Positions 17,127 to 23,164 are shown, counted from the stretch's first letter. The stretch: DNA of 64,000 nt from Prevotella amnii DSM 23384 = JCM 14753 (GCF_000378745.1 NZ_KB905265.1:1-64000); one strand, 5' to 3'. Made by a program: numbers and translations. Notes: generated by a model from the letters alone, not told the origin.

Positions 17127-17554
17127 TGTGCGCCTCCTTCCTCTTTTAGCTGGAGCTTCCATAAAGGCTGCCACGTATTATAACTCTCATCGTCTTGGAG
17201 CATAGTTACCTCAAGGGCTGCCTTGCCATCTTTGTAGGCAATGATGGGCGAGACTATTCGGCAAGGCTTGCTAAGCTGGTCGATGATTTTTCCATTAACC
17301 GAGCGTTCCACTACCATCGCCTCGCTTCCAACCTGTATGCGCTGGTGAAGTTTCTTGGCAACCCGACTAAAGATATAGCCGGCAAAGACGCCGTCTACCT
17401 TTACGTTGAGCAGCAGACAGTCGTTCTCCTCTGACATACGTTGCCCTTCGTTAAGAGCTTTCTTAACATCGCCATCAACTCGGCAACCACCCACATTATA
17501 GTCGCCTCCGTAAGCCATAGCTATCTCCATCTCTGTAAAATCATTATCGTGCAT
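17123..17554 (-). CDS. Hypothetical protein of the accessory cluster
   Basis: The protein has 143 aa from the ATG at 17554. A GTG one codon upstream is possible. AGGAGG lies five bases ahead of the ATG, unusually close to a canonical Shine-Dalgarno site for this phylum. Residues 25-100 alternate strands and helices (LLLNVKVDGVFAGYIFSRVA). The acidic amino terminus contains DFTEMEIAMAYGGDYNVGG. No recognised domain; the tight packing with its neighbours implies a shared function. Confidence 0.7.
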   Translation of the reverse strand: MHDNDFTEMEIAMAYGGDYNVGGCRVDGDVKKALNEGQRMSEENDCLLLNVKVDGVFAGYIFSRVAKKLHQRIQVGSEAMVVERSVNGKIIDQLSKPCRIVSPIIAYKDGKAALEVTMLQDDESYNTWQPLWKLQLKEEGGAQ

Positions 17555-17852
17555 CACGTCCTCCTTTCTTTTGAAAACGATAAACCAAATAGCCAGCCGA
17601 CAGCGTAGAGCATAGGGCTACCACTGGCGATTGCTCCGCAGCTATGGCTGATAGCATGAGGCACAAAGATACGGCATTTACGCGAAATACCAAACGACGG
17701 GTTACGGGAAACTCGGCGATACGGCTGTAAAACTCGCTCTTTGAGTCGAGCCAAAGGTTAATGGACTTGATTTTGCGCTGTATCGTAGCACGTACGTTGA
17801 TAGCTGGGCGAGTAGTTTGCGCCTGAGCATCAAAATTGATTGTCTGTTGCAT
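17544..17852 (-). CDS. Hypothetical protein with carboxy-terminal membrane helix pair
   Basis: The protein has 102 aa from the ATG at 17852 (MQQTINFDAQAQTTRP). The start is placed after the structured leader because the longer frame would translate the direct repeat and hairpin. The first 65 residues are polar and basic. Residues about 66-95 hold two short hydrophobic stretches (AVSLCLMLSAIAAEQ and VVALCSTLSAGYLVY), so it may be membrane-associated. It is the first gene of the five-gene cluster read from the promoter at 18105-18136. Family not recognised. Confidence 0.65.
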   Translation of the reverse strand: MQQTINFDAQAQTTRPAINVRATIQRKIKSINLWLDSKSEFYSRIAEFPVTRRLVFRVNAVSLCLMLSAIAAEQSPVVALCSTLSAGYLVYRFQKKGGRDAR

Positions 17853-17871
17853 ATTACGCTTTGTTTTGACA
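17843..17871. repeat. Direct repeat copy flanking a structured leader (proximal)
   Basis: The core TACGCTTTGTTTTGACA (17855-17871) is identical to 18084-18100, and both are preceded by TCTGTTGCRTATTAC (the distal copy has three extra bases, TAC). A partial inverted copy lies between them at 17924-17939. The proximal copy overlaps the start codon of the first cluster gene. Confidence 0.7.
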
Positions 17872-18104
17872 TTTCCCAGAACCGCTGGGTACGGATACGA
17901 AAAAAGCGGATGCTCTTCCCGTTCGTCAAAACAAAGCGATTTCGCACCGAAGGGCAATTTCACTGGGAGGCATCCGCCATATCTTCTTTACAGCGAGGCT
18001 GTAATATGGGCATAAAAATAAGCCCATCGAAGTTTAATAAGTTCGGGGCTTGAAGTTCTTCTCGCCCTTCTGTTGCGTATTACTACGCTTTGTTTTGACA
18101 ATTG
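17853..18104 (-). promoter_or_regulatory. Structured 5' leader with attenuator-like hairpin
   Basis: The roughly 250-nt stretch between promoter and first gene holds several predicted RNA structures on the minus strand. ATGGGC and GCCCAT pair around position 18010. GCGGATGC (17970-17977) pairs with GCATCCGC (17906-17913), which is followed directly by a T-run, so it may act as an attenuator. The GCCCTTCGG region may fold inside the large loop. A short frame of 33 codons (starting MGLFLCPYYS) spans the first hairpin and could be a leader peptide or chance. Confidence 0.45.
18069..18100. repeat. Direct repeat copy flanking a structured leader (distal)
   Basis: This is the partner of 17843-17871, identical over the 17-base core TACGCTTTGTTTTGACA. 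It lies immediately downstream of the -7 element of the leftward promoter, so it forms the 5' end of the transcript. Confidence 0.7.
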
Positions 18105-18136
18105 CAAAGATAAGAAGTCTTTTTGTAACCGCCAAA
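18105..18136 (-). promoter_or_regulatory. Promoter of the five-gene accessory cluster
   Basis: On the minus strand TTTG (18133-18136) and TATCTTTG (18105-18112) are spaced by 20 bp, a full match to TTTG-N20-TAnnTTTG. The -33 box lies inside the first dyad repeat copy (18121-18166). Confidence 0.7.
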
Positions 18137-18166
18137 TAAAAATGCGATTATTTTTGCATGGCGAAA
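18121..18166. repeat. Dyad repeat, copy 1
   Basis: TTTTGTAACCGCCA, a spacer, then GCGATTATTTTTGCATGGCG. CGCCA and TGGCG form the ends of a dyad. Related copies lie at 19027-19074 and 20583-20623 in the same orientation. This copy separates the leftward five-gene cluster from the rightward hicAB pair. Confidence 0.65.
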
Positions 18167-18259
18167 AGAAAAACAAGGAGAATATAGACAGAAAGGTTAA
18201 AAGTATTAAAACGAATACTTTTTATCAACTAAAAGTTCGGATAATAGTATTATTATTAC

Positions 18260-18267
18260 TACCTTTG
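18260..18267 (+). promoter_or_regulatory. -7 element of the hicAB promoter (first pair)
   Basis: TACCTTTG matches TAnnTTTG and lies 30 bp ahead of the hicA start. The region just upstream contains the dyad TAGTA, 7 bp, TACTA, a plausible HicB operator. A TTCG at about 18236 is a weak -33 element. Confidence 0.55.
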
Positions 18268-18296
18268 TGTTGTCAAACAATAACAATATACAACAA

Positions 18297-18492
18297 ATGA
18301 AAAGGTACAAAGTAAAGGAAGTCATCAAGATGCTGGAAGCCGATGCTTGGGTGTGTATCACGACAAAAGGCGACCACAGACAGTTCAAACATCCCGACGA
18401 AGCCTGGAAAGGTAACGATAAGGGGTCACATGAACGAGGATTTAAGTCAGTTTTTACTGAACAGCATTTGGAAACAGGCAGGGTGGAAATAA
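18297..18492 (+). pseudogene. hicA: hicA toxin gene with a one-base frameshift
   Basis: HicA toxins are small double-stranded-RNA-binding-fold mRNA nucleases. The amino terminus MKRYKVKEVIKMLEADAWV and the catalytic-histidine motif KGDHRQFKHP are normal. After KHP (CAT CCC G at 18390-18396) the frame is off by one. In the next frame the standard HicA ending appears: TKPGKVTIRGHMNEDLSQF, then LLNSIWKQAGWK and TAA at 18490-18492. Removing one base in 18393-18396 would restore a protein of about 64 aa. As written, translation continues to 18518 with an unrelated tail, so the toxin is probably inactive unless this is a sequencing error or programmed shifting. Confidence 0.85.
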
Positions 18493-18538
18493 CCACCCTC
18501 CATTCCAACAAAACATAAGACAACTAATAACAAACACT

Positions 18539-18949
18539 ATGGAGCAGATAAAAGTATTTATAGAATGGTGCGACCATAACTTTGGCGCAACCTTCGGCGA
18601 CAATGTACCCGGAGCAGTGGTACTCACGGCAAAGACTTACGACGTGCTGATGAAGGAAATCCCTGAGACCTTGCAATTCCATGTGGAAGGCATGGTAGCC
18701 GATGGTGACGAGGTGCCAGAGTGGCTGCGCAATGGGGAATACGAGTTTGACTACGAGCTTGACACGGCAGCCCTTATTCGTTCGTGTGAGCAATATGCAA
18801 GCCTTGCCGCCATATCGCGTGCATCGGGCGTCAACGAAAGGCTGCTGAGTCACTATGCCAACGGCATAAAGAAACCTCGCCCGCAACAGCGTAAGCGCAT
18901 TGTGGAAGGGTTGCATGAGATAGGCAGGAAACTAATAGCCGTTGTATAG
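18539..18949 (+). CDS. hicB: HicB-family antitoxin with helix-turn-helix
   Basis: The 136-aa antitoxin follows hicA. The amino-terminal half is the HicB partial-RNase-H-like fold (KVFIEWCDHNFGATF, then strands up to about residue 75). Residues about 88-133 form a helix-turn-helix (LAAISRASGVNERLLSHYANG), used for autorepression. HicB neutralises HicA and represses the operon. It stays intact although its toxin partner is frameshifted, consistent with continued repression or with decay of a moron cassette. A strong terminator follows at 18981-19008. Confidence 0.85.
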   Translation: MEQIKVFIEWCDHNFGATFGDNVPGAVVLTAKTYDVLMKEIPETLQFHVEGMVADGDEVPEWLRNGEYEFDYELDTAALIRSCEQYASLAAISRASGVNERLLSHYANGIKKPRPQQRKRIVEGLHEIGRKLIAVV

Positions 18950-18980
18950 TTATTGTTTGACAGCAGACTTCCAATGGCAG

Positions 18981-19008
18981 GTCGGGGCAGCAATGCTCCG
19001 GCTTTTTT
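18981..19008 (+). terminator. Terminator of the first hicAB operon
   Basis: GTCGGGGC pairs with GCTCCGGC around an AGCAAT loop and is followed by six T residues, a standard intrinsic terminator. Confidence 0.8.
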
Positions 19009-19026
19009 CGTGCGCTCTGGAAGAAG

Positions 19027-19074
19027 TTTTGTAACTGCCAAGGAAAAGCGCAATTATTTTTGCGTGGCGGAAAA
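19027..19074. repeat. Dyad repeat, copy 2
   Basis: TTTTGTAACTGCCA, a spacer, then GCGCAATTATTTTTGCGTGGCG. It is very similar to copy 1 (18121-18166) over about 48 bp, and its right part matches copy 3. It abuts the stop codon of the leftward gene at 19076. Confidence 0.65.
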
Positions 19075-19075
19075 A

Positions 19076-19531
19076 TTAAAAGCTGACATCATCAGTCCAT
19101 GTTCCGTGCAGGTCTTCATCTAAGTCTGTAGCTCCAACACGCATCAATTGCAATCGACTCCACTCCCAATTAGAGATAGCGGTCCACTCTCCTCCCTTGT
19201 AATGCAGCCGTAGGTCAAACTTATGTTCCTCTCCATCAATTGTGTAATGTCCCAATACATTGTATGCATTATTTCCAATAGAAAAAGCGTCTTCGTCAGA
19301 GAAATCAATATCAGAAGATGTGTGCAAATTGACTCTTACGATTTGCTCGGCTATCGTTATAGCTTTTGTCCGCATAGGGTCCTGAGAGGTAACTTGTTCT
19401 GTTGAAGAAGGATCTACTGAATCAGTATCACCATCACATGTTTTTACTGCAAAAATGAAAAGAAAACCCATTAATAGTATCATTAAGCATCCCATAGAGC
19501 AGCTTTTGAAAGAAGATTCATTTTGTTTCAT
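19076..19531 (-). CDS. Membrane-anchored protein of unknown function
   Basis: The 151-aa protein has one amino-terminal hydrophobic helix (about residues 13-30). An acidic Ser/Thr-rich linker (31-55) and a small domain (about 56-151) follow, with alternating helix and strands (HYTIDGEEHKFDLRLHYKG, WTAISNWEWSRLQL) that resemble small NTF2- or cystatin-like folds. The hydrophobic segment contains no convincing lipobox, so I read it as a signal anchor rather than a lipoprotein. A TACCTTTG -7 element lies 27 bp upstream (19558-19565). Not recognised as part of the neighbouring toxin-antitoxin pair. Confidence 0.7.
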   Translation of the reverse strand: MKQNESSFKSCSMGCLMILLMGFLFIFAVKTCDGDTDSVDPSSTEQVTSQDPMRTKAITIAEQIVRVNLHTSSDIDFSDEDAFSIGNNAYNVLGHYTIDGEEHKFDLRLHYKGGEWTAISNWEWSRLQLMRVGATDLDEDLHGTWTDDVSF

Positions 19532-19557
19532 AAAAAGTTTTTAGTTAATATCCGTTG

Positions 19558-19565
19558 CAAAGGTA
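19558..19565 (-). promoter_or_regulatory. -7 element upstream of the membrane-anchored protein
   Basis: TACCTTTG on the minus strand matches TAnnTTTG. The nearest TTTG upstream (19583-19586) is only 17 bp away, so the promoter may be weak. Confidence 0.4.
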
Positions 19566-19661
19566 CAAAAAAGAAAAAACATCAAAGTTTTTATCTCAAC
19601 TTTCAAGAGTTTAATAAAAAACTTGCAAGCGAGAGGTTGCATCTTTCGTGGAAAAAAGAGA

Positions 19662-20009
19662 TTATCTATGAAAGAGATATTTAGCAACGATGATGAATAT
19701 GCCAATTACATTGGCTGTAGTAGTGGTGAGAAGTACATTGATAACAGTATTGTCGAGTAAAAGCCAGCAGAACCCTTTAGAAACTACAATGCAGAGTACC
19801 ACTGCGAGATACACGCACATAAGTATAAAAATGCGACCAGCAAAGTTTCCACGCTGGCGTCGGTCTTGCCGTTTGCCTTCGAGGTCTTCGCGCAGATTTG
19901 CTAACTCAATGTCATCTTTGGTTGCAATTTGCTCTTCTTCCTTTCGTGTATTCTGCCCTTTCAGGGAAGACAGTCTTTCGAGTTCCTTAAAAAAATCACT
20001 GTCTTTCAT
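19662..20009 (-). CDS. Two-helix membrane protein, candidate toxin paired with Panacea antitoxin
   Basis: The protein has about 115 aa from the ATG at 20009; a start three codons upstream (20018) is also possible. Residues 1-50 are a charged helix rich in Glu, Lys and Arg. Two transmembrane helices follow (about IFILMCVYLAVVLCIVVS and VLLTTTTANVIGIFIIVA), then a basic tail. The start lies inside the end of the DUF4065 gene (stop at 19996), so the two are translationally coupled. Small membrane proteins are among the toxin classes known to pair with Panacea domain antitoxins. The toxin role here is inference from this context. Confidence 0.6.
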   Translation of the reverse strand: MKDSDFFKELERLSSLKGQNTRKEEEQIATKDDIELANLREDLEGKRQDRRQRGNFAGRIFILMCVYLAVVLCIVVSKGFCWLLLDNTVINVLLTTTTANVIGIFIIVAKYLFHR

Positions 20010-20517
20010 TGTCTGCAATGGATAGAAGATGAGTTACCAATCGAGTGTAGTAACGTTGTGTGAGGAACTCTGGAATAGAATTATTCTTGCCTTCCTCATA
20101 GACAAAGGCCCATGGTGTACCCTTTCCATGAAGAAGCTTTACAAGCTCGGAGTCGGAATAATCATTGTATCGTTTCCATATATAATCACACAATGCTTTA
20201 GCGTCGGTATCAGAAAGTTGTGGTTCTACGAAAGTTATACGGCCTTTCTCATCACTATCCATTACAACAGTCTTAGCTGTAACGGGGGCATTTTTATAAC
20301 TTTTAAAAGAATGATAAACGGAAGGAATAACTGGTCCATACTTCCATGCTTCTACCTTGTCAAAGCGAGGGTCTATGAGCGACCGATTAAGCATTGCCAA
20401 CCCATAACCATAAGCTATATATACAAGTTTCATTAACTTTAGCGGGCGAACTTTCTTATTGTATTCTCCCGCCTTGTCGATGAAATAATTGGCTATTGAT
20501 AAGGCATTGGTCTTCAT
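19996..20517 (-). CDS. Panacea (DUF4065, SocA-like) domain protein, candidate antitoxin
   Basis: The 173-aa protein matches the SocA/Panacea (DUF4065) family: ALSIANYFIDKAGEY near the start, PLKLMKLVYIAYGYGLA (about 25-42), then the characteristic EAWKYGPVIPSVYHSF (about 56-71) and SDSELVKLLH further on. Family members act as antitoxins, or as proteolysis adaptors in the case of SocA, and pair with very different toxins. It is the first gene of a leftward pair with the membrane protein at 19662-20009 and overlaps it by 14 bp. Identification of the domain is firm; the pairing is inferred. Confidence 0.8.
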   Translation of the reverse strand: MKTNALSIANYFIDKAGEYNKKVRPLKLMKLVYIAYGYGLAMLNRSLIDPRFDKVEAWKYGPVIPSVYHSFKSYKNAPVTAKTVVMDSDEKGRITFVEPQLSDTDAKALCDYIWKRYNDYSDSELVKLLHGKGTPWAFVYEEGKNNSIPEFLTQRYYTRLVTHLLSIADNERQ

Positions 20518-20582
20518 TGTTATAATGGTTGATTTTATTTATCAGATGATGTTCGATACAAAAGTAGGGATAATCAACGAGA

Positions 20583-20623
20583 TAAGCGACACTTAACGCA
20601 ATTATTTTTGCGTGGCGAAAAAA
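20583..20623. repeat. Dyad repeat, copy 3
   Basis: The core CGCAATTATTTTTGCGTGGCG (20597-20617) matches copy 2 and, less closely, copy 1. The left arm has diverged. The repeat ends exactly at the stop codon of the gene at 20624, as copy 2 does at 19076. Confidence 0.6.
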
Positions 20624-21178
20624 TTACCATTCGTCTTTTGTTTCAACCTCTCGCTTATCTACAAATTTCTCAAGGCTGGTAGAAAGCTCTTCAAAGGCAC
20701 TTTCACAGAGAGGTTTACCTTTTTTAAAGAAATATTTATATCCAGCCTTTCTGTTTGCGCCTTCTATGCCTATCTCTTTTAAATCCTTTGGAAGGGAATC
20801 TACAAGAACTCCAAGGTGATTATTATACAGTGCCTCACGAATAGGGTCATGACGGAAGTCACTTAAAGTAAGTTTCAATCTTCCATCTTTGAATTGAACA
20901 TCTATTAGATACTTGATGTGACCTTCAATACTTGAGAATATCATATTTGTCTTGAATGGAATGTTTCCATTACCTGTCAATTCTTTACCTGAGTTCTCAT
21001 ATTTCAATACAGCTCGTGAGTCAACATAGGTACGTACAAACCAGTTCTTGGTTGCATCGTACAACTGCTGAGCTGTAAAACCATCCTTCTGAATTACCTT
21101 TGTAAAAGTCAAAGGCTTCTGTGCGAAACACATGATCGTACTAACAAGTAAGATACATGTAAAAAATAATTTTTTCAT
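20624..21178 (-). CDS. Secreted DUF4468-like protein
   Basis: The 184-aa protein has a clear signal peptide (MKKLFFTCILLVSTIMCFAQ, cleavage after about residue 19). The domain that follows matches the DUF4468 pattern known in Bacteroidetes: FTAQQLYDATKNWFVRTYVDS near residues 34-55, a strand-rich middle, and HIKYLIDVQFKDGRLKLTLSDF (about 90-112). The fold is described as TBP-like; no biochemical role is known. It is an exported cargo protein in a prophage, so it may modify the lysogen. A good promoter lies at 21210-21241. Confidence 0.75.
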   Translation of the reverse strand: MKKLFFTCILLVSTIMCFAQKPLTFTKVIQKDGFTAQQLYDATKNWFVRTYVDSRAVLKYENSGKELTGNGNIPFKTNMIFSSIEGHIKYLIDVQFKDGRLKLTLSDFRHDPIREALYNNHLGVLVDSLPKDLKEIGIEGANRKAGYKYFFKKGKPLCESAFEELSTSLEKFVDKREVETKDEW

Positions 21179-21209
21179 ATATTTAATAGTTCTCAGTTAA
21201 TATTAGTTG

Positions 21210-21241
21210 CAAAGATACAAAAAGCGAATAGAAACGCAATG
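21210..21241 (-). promoter_or_regulatory. Promoter of the DUF4468-like gene
   Basis: On the minus strand TATCTTTG (21210-21217) lies 20 bp after ATTG (21238-21241), close to the TTTG-N20-TAnnTTTG consensus. Confidence 0.6.
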
Positions 21242-21256
21242 AAAAGCAAAAGAAAA

Positions 21257-21285
21257 AGCCTCCGATGTATCACACACCAGAGGCT
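21257..21285 (-). terminator. Terminator of the second hicAB operon
   Basis: On the minus strand AGCCTC and GAGGCT pair around a 17-nt loop, followed by TTTTCTTTT. It lies 30 bp beyond the hicB stop. Confidence 0.7.
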
Positions 21286-21314
21286 TCGGCTCTTTTTTAT
21301 GAAGTACGTCGCCT

Positions 21315-21716
21315 TTAGAACGAGGCGGCCTGTAATTCCGTTCTTATTTGTGAGATACAAGCGGAGAGCTTCTTATAGGTAGCTTCTCCTGCTGTCTTGA
21401 CACCACTCGTGTACTGGCGCATGAGTGAAGGATTGATGCCGGCACGTTTGGCTATCTCGGTAACGTTGAGAAAGCTGAAATAATTGAAGAATGAACGGAG
21501 GTCATATTTATACTCGAAAGTAAGTCCTGTGTAGCGTGCATCTTCAGGATATGCCTGACGGCATTCTTCGACAGCTTTCAGAAAGTCGGCCTTAGCCTCA
21601 CTGGCGGTTGCTCCGTCGCCATCAATGAGGGCGTATTCGCCAATGGGTTGTTCACTGTAGCAAGAATAAGTCCCATCGTCGCCGAACTCGATTGTTACCA
21701 AAATTTTGTGTGCCAT
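21315..21716 (-). CDS. hicB: HicB-family antitoxin with helix-turn-helix (second pair)
   Basis: The 133-aa antitoxin begins with a HicB fold (ILVTIEFGDDGTYSCYSEQ, then an ATASEAKADFLKAVEECRQ helix, about 5-60). It ends with a DNA-binding domain (about 85-130: NVTEIAKRAGINPSLMRQYTSG). It is expected to block HicA by direct binding and to repress the shared promoter. It lies downstream of hicA (21811-21996). Both genes are intact, in contrast to the first pair at 18297-18949. Confidence 0.88.
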   Translation of the reverse strand: MAHKILVTIEFGDDGTYSCYSEQPIGEYALIDGDGATASEAKADFLKAVEECRQAYPEDARYTGLTFEYKYDLRSFFNYFSFLNVTEIAKRAGINPSLMRQYTSGVKTAGEATYKKLSACISQIRTELQAASF

Positions 21717-21810
21717 ATTTCTGTTGTTTATAATATACTTGAAAGAAAAGAGCCCCTCCTTATTATTTCAGCAAACCAACTCTTGAAAAAGGGGCGGTAC
21801 GCCCGGACGA

Positions 21811-21996
21811 TTAACGTCCGAGCAATACCTTGTAGATTTTCTTCAACAGTCCCGTTTTGACTTCATGGCTGCCATGCCTTGGAATCCTGATTTTCGCCCC
21901 AGTTGCAGGGTTTGTCCATTCATCGTGCTCGGCACCATGTTGAGTGAGTAAGCATCCTGCTTTCCTCAACTCCTTGTAAAGTTGATTGTACTTCAT
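21811..21996 (-). CDS. hicA: HicA-family toxin (second pair)
   Basis: This is a 61-aa mRNA interferase of normal length. The helical start MKYNQLYKELRKAGCLL precedes the catalytic histidine region QHGAEHDEWTNP, the strand IRIPRHGSHEV and the final helix TGLLKKIYKVLLG. It is the first gene of the leftward pair. The promoter 22032-22063 has two operator-like dyads, consistent with HicB autoregulation. Confidence 0.9.
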   Translation of the reverse strand: MKYNQLYKELRKAGCLLTQHGAEHDEWTNPATGAKIRIPRHGSHEVKTGLLKKIYKVLLGR

Positions 21997-22031
21997 AATT
22001 TAAAAGAGCTCTTTTTGTCTTAATGACAATG

Positions 22032-22063
22032 CAAAGGTAGCAATTTCGCTACAAACCTCCAAA
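22032..22063 (-). promoter_or_regulatory. Promoter and operators of the second hicAB operon
   Basis: On the minus strand TTTG (22060-22063) and TACCTTTG (22032-22039) are 20 bp apart. The dyad GTAGC-AATTTC-GCTAC (22037-22052) occupies the spacer. A second dyad, GGTAAC-TTTTTT-GCTACC, lies just upstream (about 22070-22087). Both probably bind HicB. Confidence 0.7.
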
Positions 22064-22117
22064 TATTTTGGTAACTTTTTTGCTACCAAGTAAGATTTTT
22101 AACATTTGAAGCAAAAA

Positions 22118-22144
22118 AGCCCCCTTGCTTGGTGCAAGAGGGCT
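22118..22144 (-). terminator. Terminator of DUF5053 module A
   Basis: AGCCCTCTTGC and GCAAGGGGGCT pair around a 5-nt loop on the minus strand and are followed by six T residues. The same terminator ends modules B and C. Confidence 0.85.
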
Positions 22145-22204
22145 GGGGTGCGCCCATAGACCAAGGGCGACTTGTGTCTTAATATGGTCAACAGAAGACC
22201 AGGT

Positions 22205-22459
22205 CTAAATACTTTCAGCAGCTCGACGGATACGGTCGGAGAGGTCGAAAAGCGATCCACGGAGTTGCTCTACCTCTTCTTCAGTAAATCCACCTATGCC
22301 ACCATTGCCGTCAATTCCTTTCATTTTATGGTAGAACCATGATGATGACTTGTGGAAGTATTTGTTAGCAAAATCCATCCACGATACAGAGAGGTTTATG
22401 TCTGCCAAACGCTGTTTCATATCGCTGACTACAACCTGTTTTCTGATAACTGTTTCCAT
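22205..22459 (-). CDS. DUF5053-like helix-turn-helix protein, module A
   Basis: The 84-aa protein is the second gene of module A. Residues about 24-48 (NLSVSWMDFANKYFHKSSSW) look like a helix-turn-helix whose recognition segment is KSSSWFYHKMKG. The carboxy-terminal helices (FTEEEVEQLRGSLFDLSDRI) resemble a dimerisation part. Three paralogues exist, at 22858, 23551 and 41926. The most plausible role is an autoregulatory DNA-binding protein acting on palindromes at its own promoter. A hairpin (22487-22508) separates it from the first gene. The family has no assigned function known to me. Confidence 0.75.
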   Translation of the reverse strand: METVIRKQVVVSDMKQRLADINLSVSWMDFANKYFHKSSSWFYHKMKGIDGNGGIGGFTEEEVEQLRGSLFDLSDRIRRAAESI

Positions 22460-22486
22460 TGTTGATTTCCTTTCTATTAGTTTTAA

Positions 22487-22508
22487 GCCCTCTCTCGGAG
22501 GAGAGGGC
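22487..22508 (-). promoter_or_regulatory. Intercistronic hairpin, module A
   Basis: GCCCTCTC and GAGAGGGC (with a short loop) lie between the two genes of the module, 28 bp ahead of the DUF5053 start. Modules B, C and D have hairpins in the same place with different stem sequence. Confidence 0.6.
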
Positions 22509-22520
22509 GAGAGGGTTTTA

Positions 22521-22676
22521 TTAATTAGGCTGTCTTAGCATTGAGTAGAAATTCTCAATAATAATTTCGAGTAGCCTTGGATAACCGTCTGGATAGGAGC
22601 GATTATAATTTCTTATTTGCTCAATCAAATCTCTTTCCTCAGATGTGACCCTCATCATTTCTGTTTCTTGTTTCAT
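22521..22676 (-). CDS. Small protein with RNY-SYPxGYP motif, module A
   Basis: The 51-aa protein starts MKQETEMMRVTSEERDLIEQ. The shared pattern of the four paralogues is a helix ending LI-x-x-IRNY, then SYPDGYP (residues 27-33) and a second helix. Here the second helix is LLEIIIENFYSML. It is the first gene of module A, 25 bp downstream of a consensus promoter. The composition suggests a small helical-hairpin protein, perhaps a partner or inhibitor of the DUF5053 protein. No family name is known to me. Confidence 0.7.
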   Translation of the reverse strand: MKQETEMMRVTSEERDLIEQIRNYNRSYPDGYPRLLEIIIENFYSMLRQPN

Positions 22677-22701
22677 ATTTTGTTGTTTTATTAAGACACT
22701 A

Positions 22702-22759
22702 CAAAGATACTACATTATTTCGTATTAACCAAATATCTACTACACTTTTTTATAGTAAA
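22702..22759 (-). promoter_or_regulatory. Promoter and operator region, module A
   Basis: On the minus strand TTTG (22730-22733) and TATCTTTG (22702-22709) are 20 bp apart. An operator-like dyad, TTTACTA and TAGTA, spans 22738-22759 just upstream of the -33 box. TAATAC and GTAGTA half-sites occupy the spacer. Confidence 0.65.
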
Positions 22760-22786
22760 ATATAATTTTAACATTTGAAGCAAAAA

Positions 22787-22813
22787 AGCCCCCTTGCTTG
22801 GTGCAAGAGGGCT
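22787..22813 (-). terminator. Terminator of DUF5053 module B
   Basis: Identical in sequence to the terminator at 22118-22144 over the whole hairpin and T-run. It insulates module A from module B. Confidence 0.85.
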
Positions 22814-22857
22814 AAGATGCGCCACCAGCCCACGTGGCGACTTGGTGTTCAAATCGG

Positions 22858-23133
22858 CTATATAGTAGCAGCCGGGGCTGGAATATTATCGGCAGCTCGA
22901 CGAATACGGTCGCTAAGGTCTACGAGCGCACCACGAAGTTGCTGTGCTTCTTCAGGTGTGAAACCTCCCACACCACCGTTGCCGTCAATGCCATACATCT
23001 TATGCTGAAACCAAGGCACAGACTTCTCGAAGTAAGTGCGTGAGATTTCACGCCATGACACACTAAGATATATATCACGCATACGGTTCTTCATATCGGT
23101 GATTTTGTCTGCTTTCTGTACTGCTATTTCCAT
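22858..23133 (-). CDS. DUF5053-like helix-turn-helix protein, module B
   Basis: This 91-aa paralogue of module A's second gene has the same core SVSWREISRTYFEKSVPWF and GIDGNGGVGGFTPEEAQQL. Its recognition segment reads KSVPWFQHKMYG and its carboxy terminus is longer (AADNIPAPAATI). The GIDGN loop (about residues 50-54) is strictly kept in modules A, B and C. The difference at the predicted DNA-contacting helix goes together with a different palindrome at its promoter. Confidence 0.75.
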   Translation of the reverse strand: MEIAVQKADKITDMKNRMRDIYLSVSWREISRTYFEKSVPWFQHKMYGIDGNGGVGGFTPEEAQQLRGALVDLSDRIRRAADNIPAPAATI

Positions 23134-23164
23134 AATCTTGTAATTTTAGTTTTATCTTTTAAGT

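Noticed and set aside
17853..17963. Upstream start (17963) for the first gene of the five-gene cluster
   Set aside because: It would translate the direct repeat and attenuator-like hairpin. The ATG at 17852 just after the leader is better placed.
18069..18100. Direct repeats at 17843 and 18069 as attachment sites of a nested integrative element
   Set aside because: Only about 230 bp and no integrase or other gene lie between them. A leader structure is a simpler reading.
18206..18523. Leftward frame of 105 codons across the first hicA
   Set aside because: It overlaps the recognisable HicA coding sequence and its promoter on the other strand, and shows no family features.
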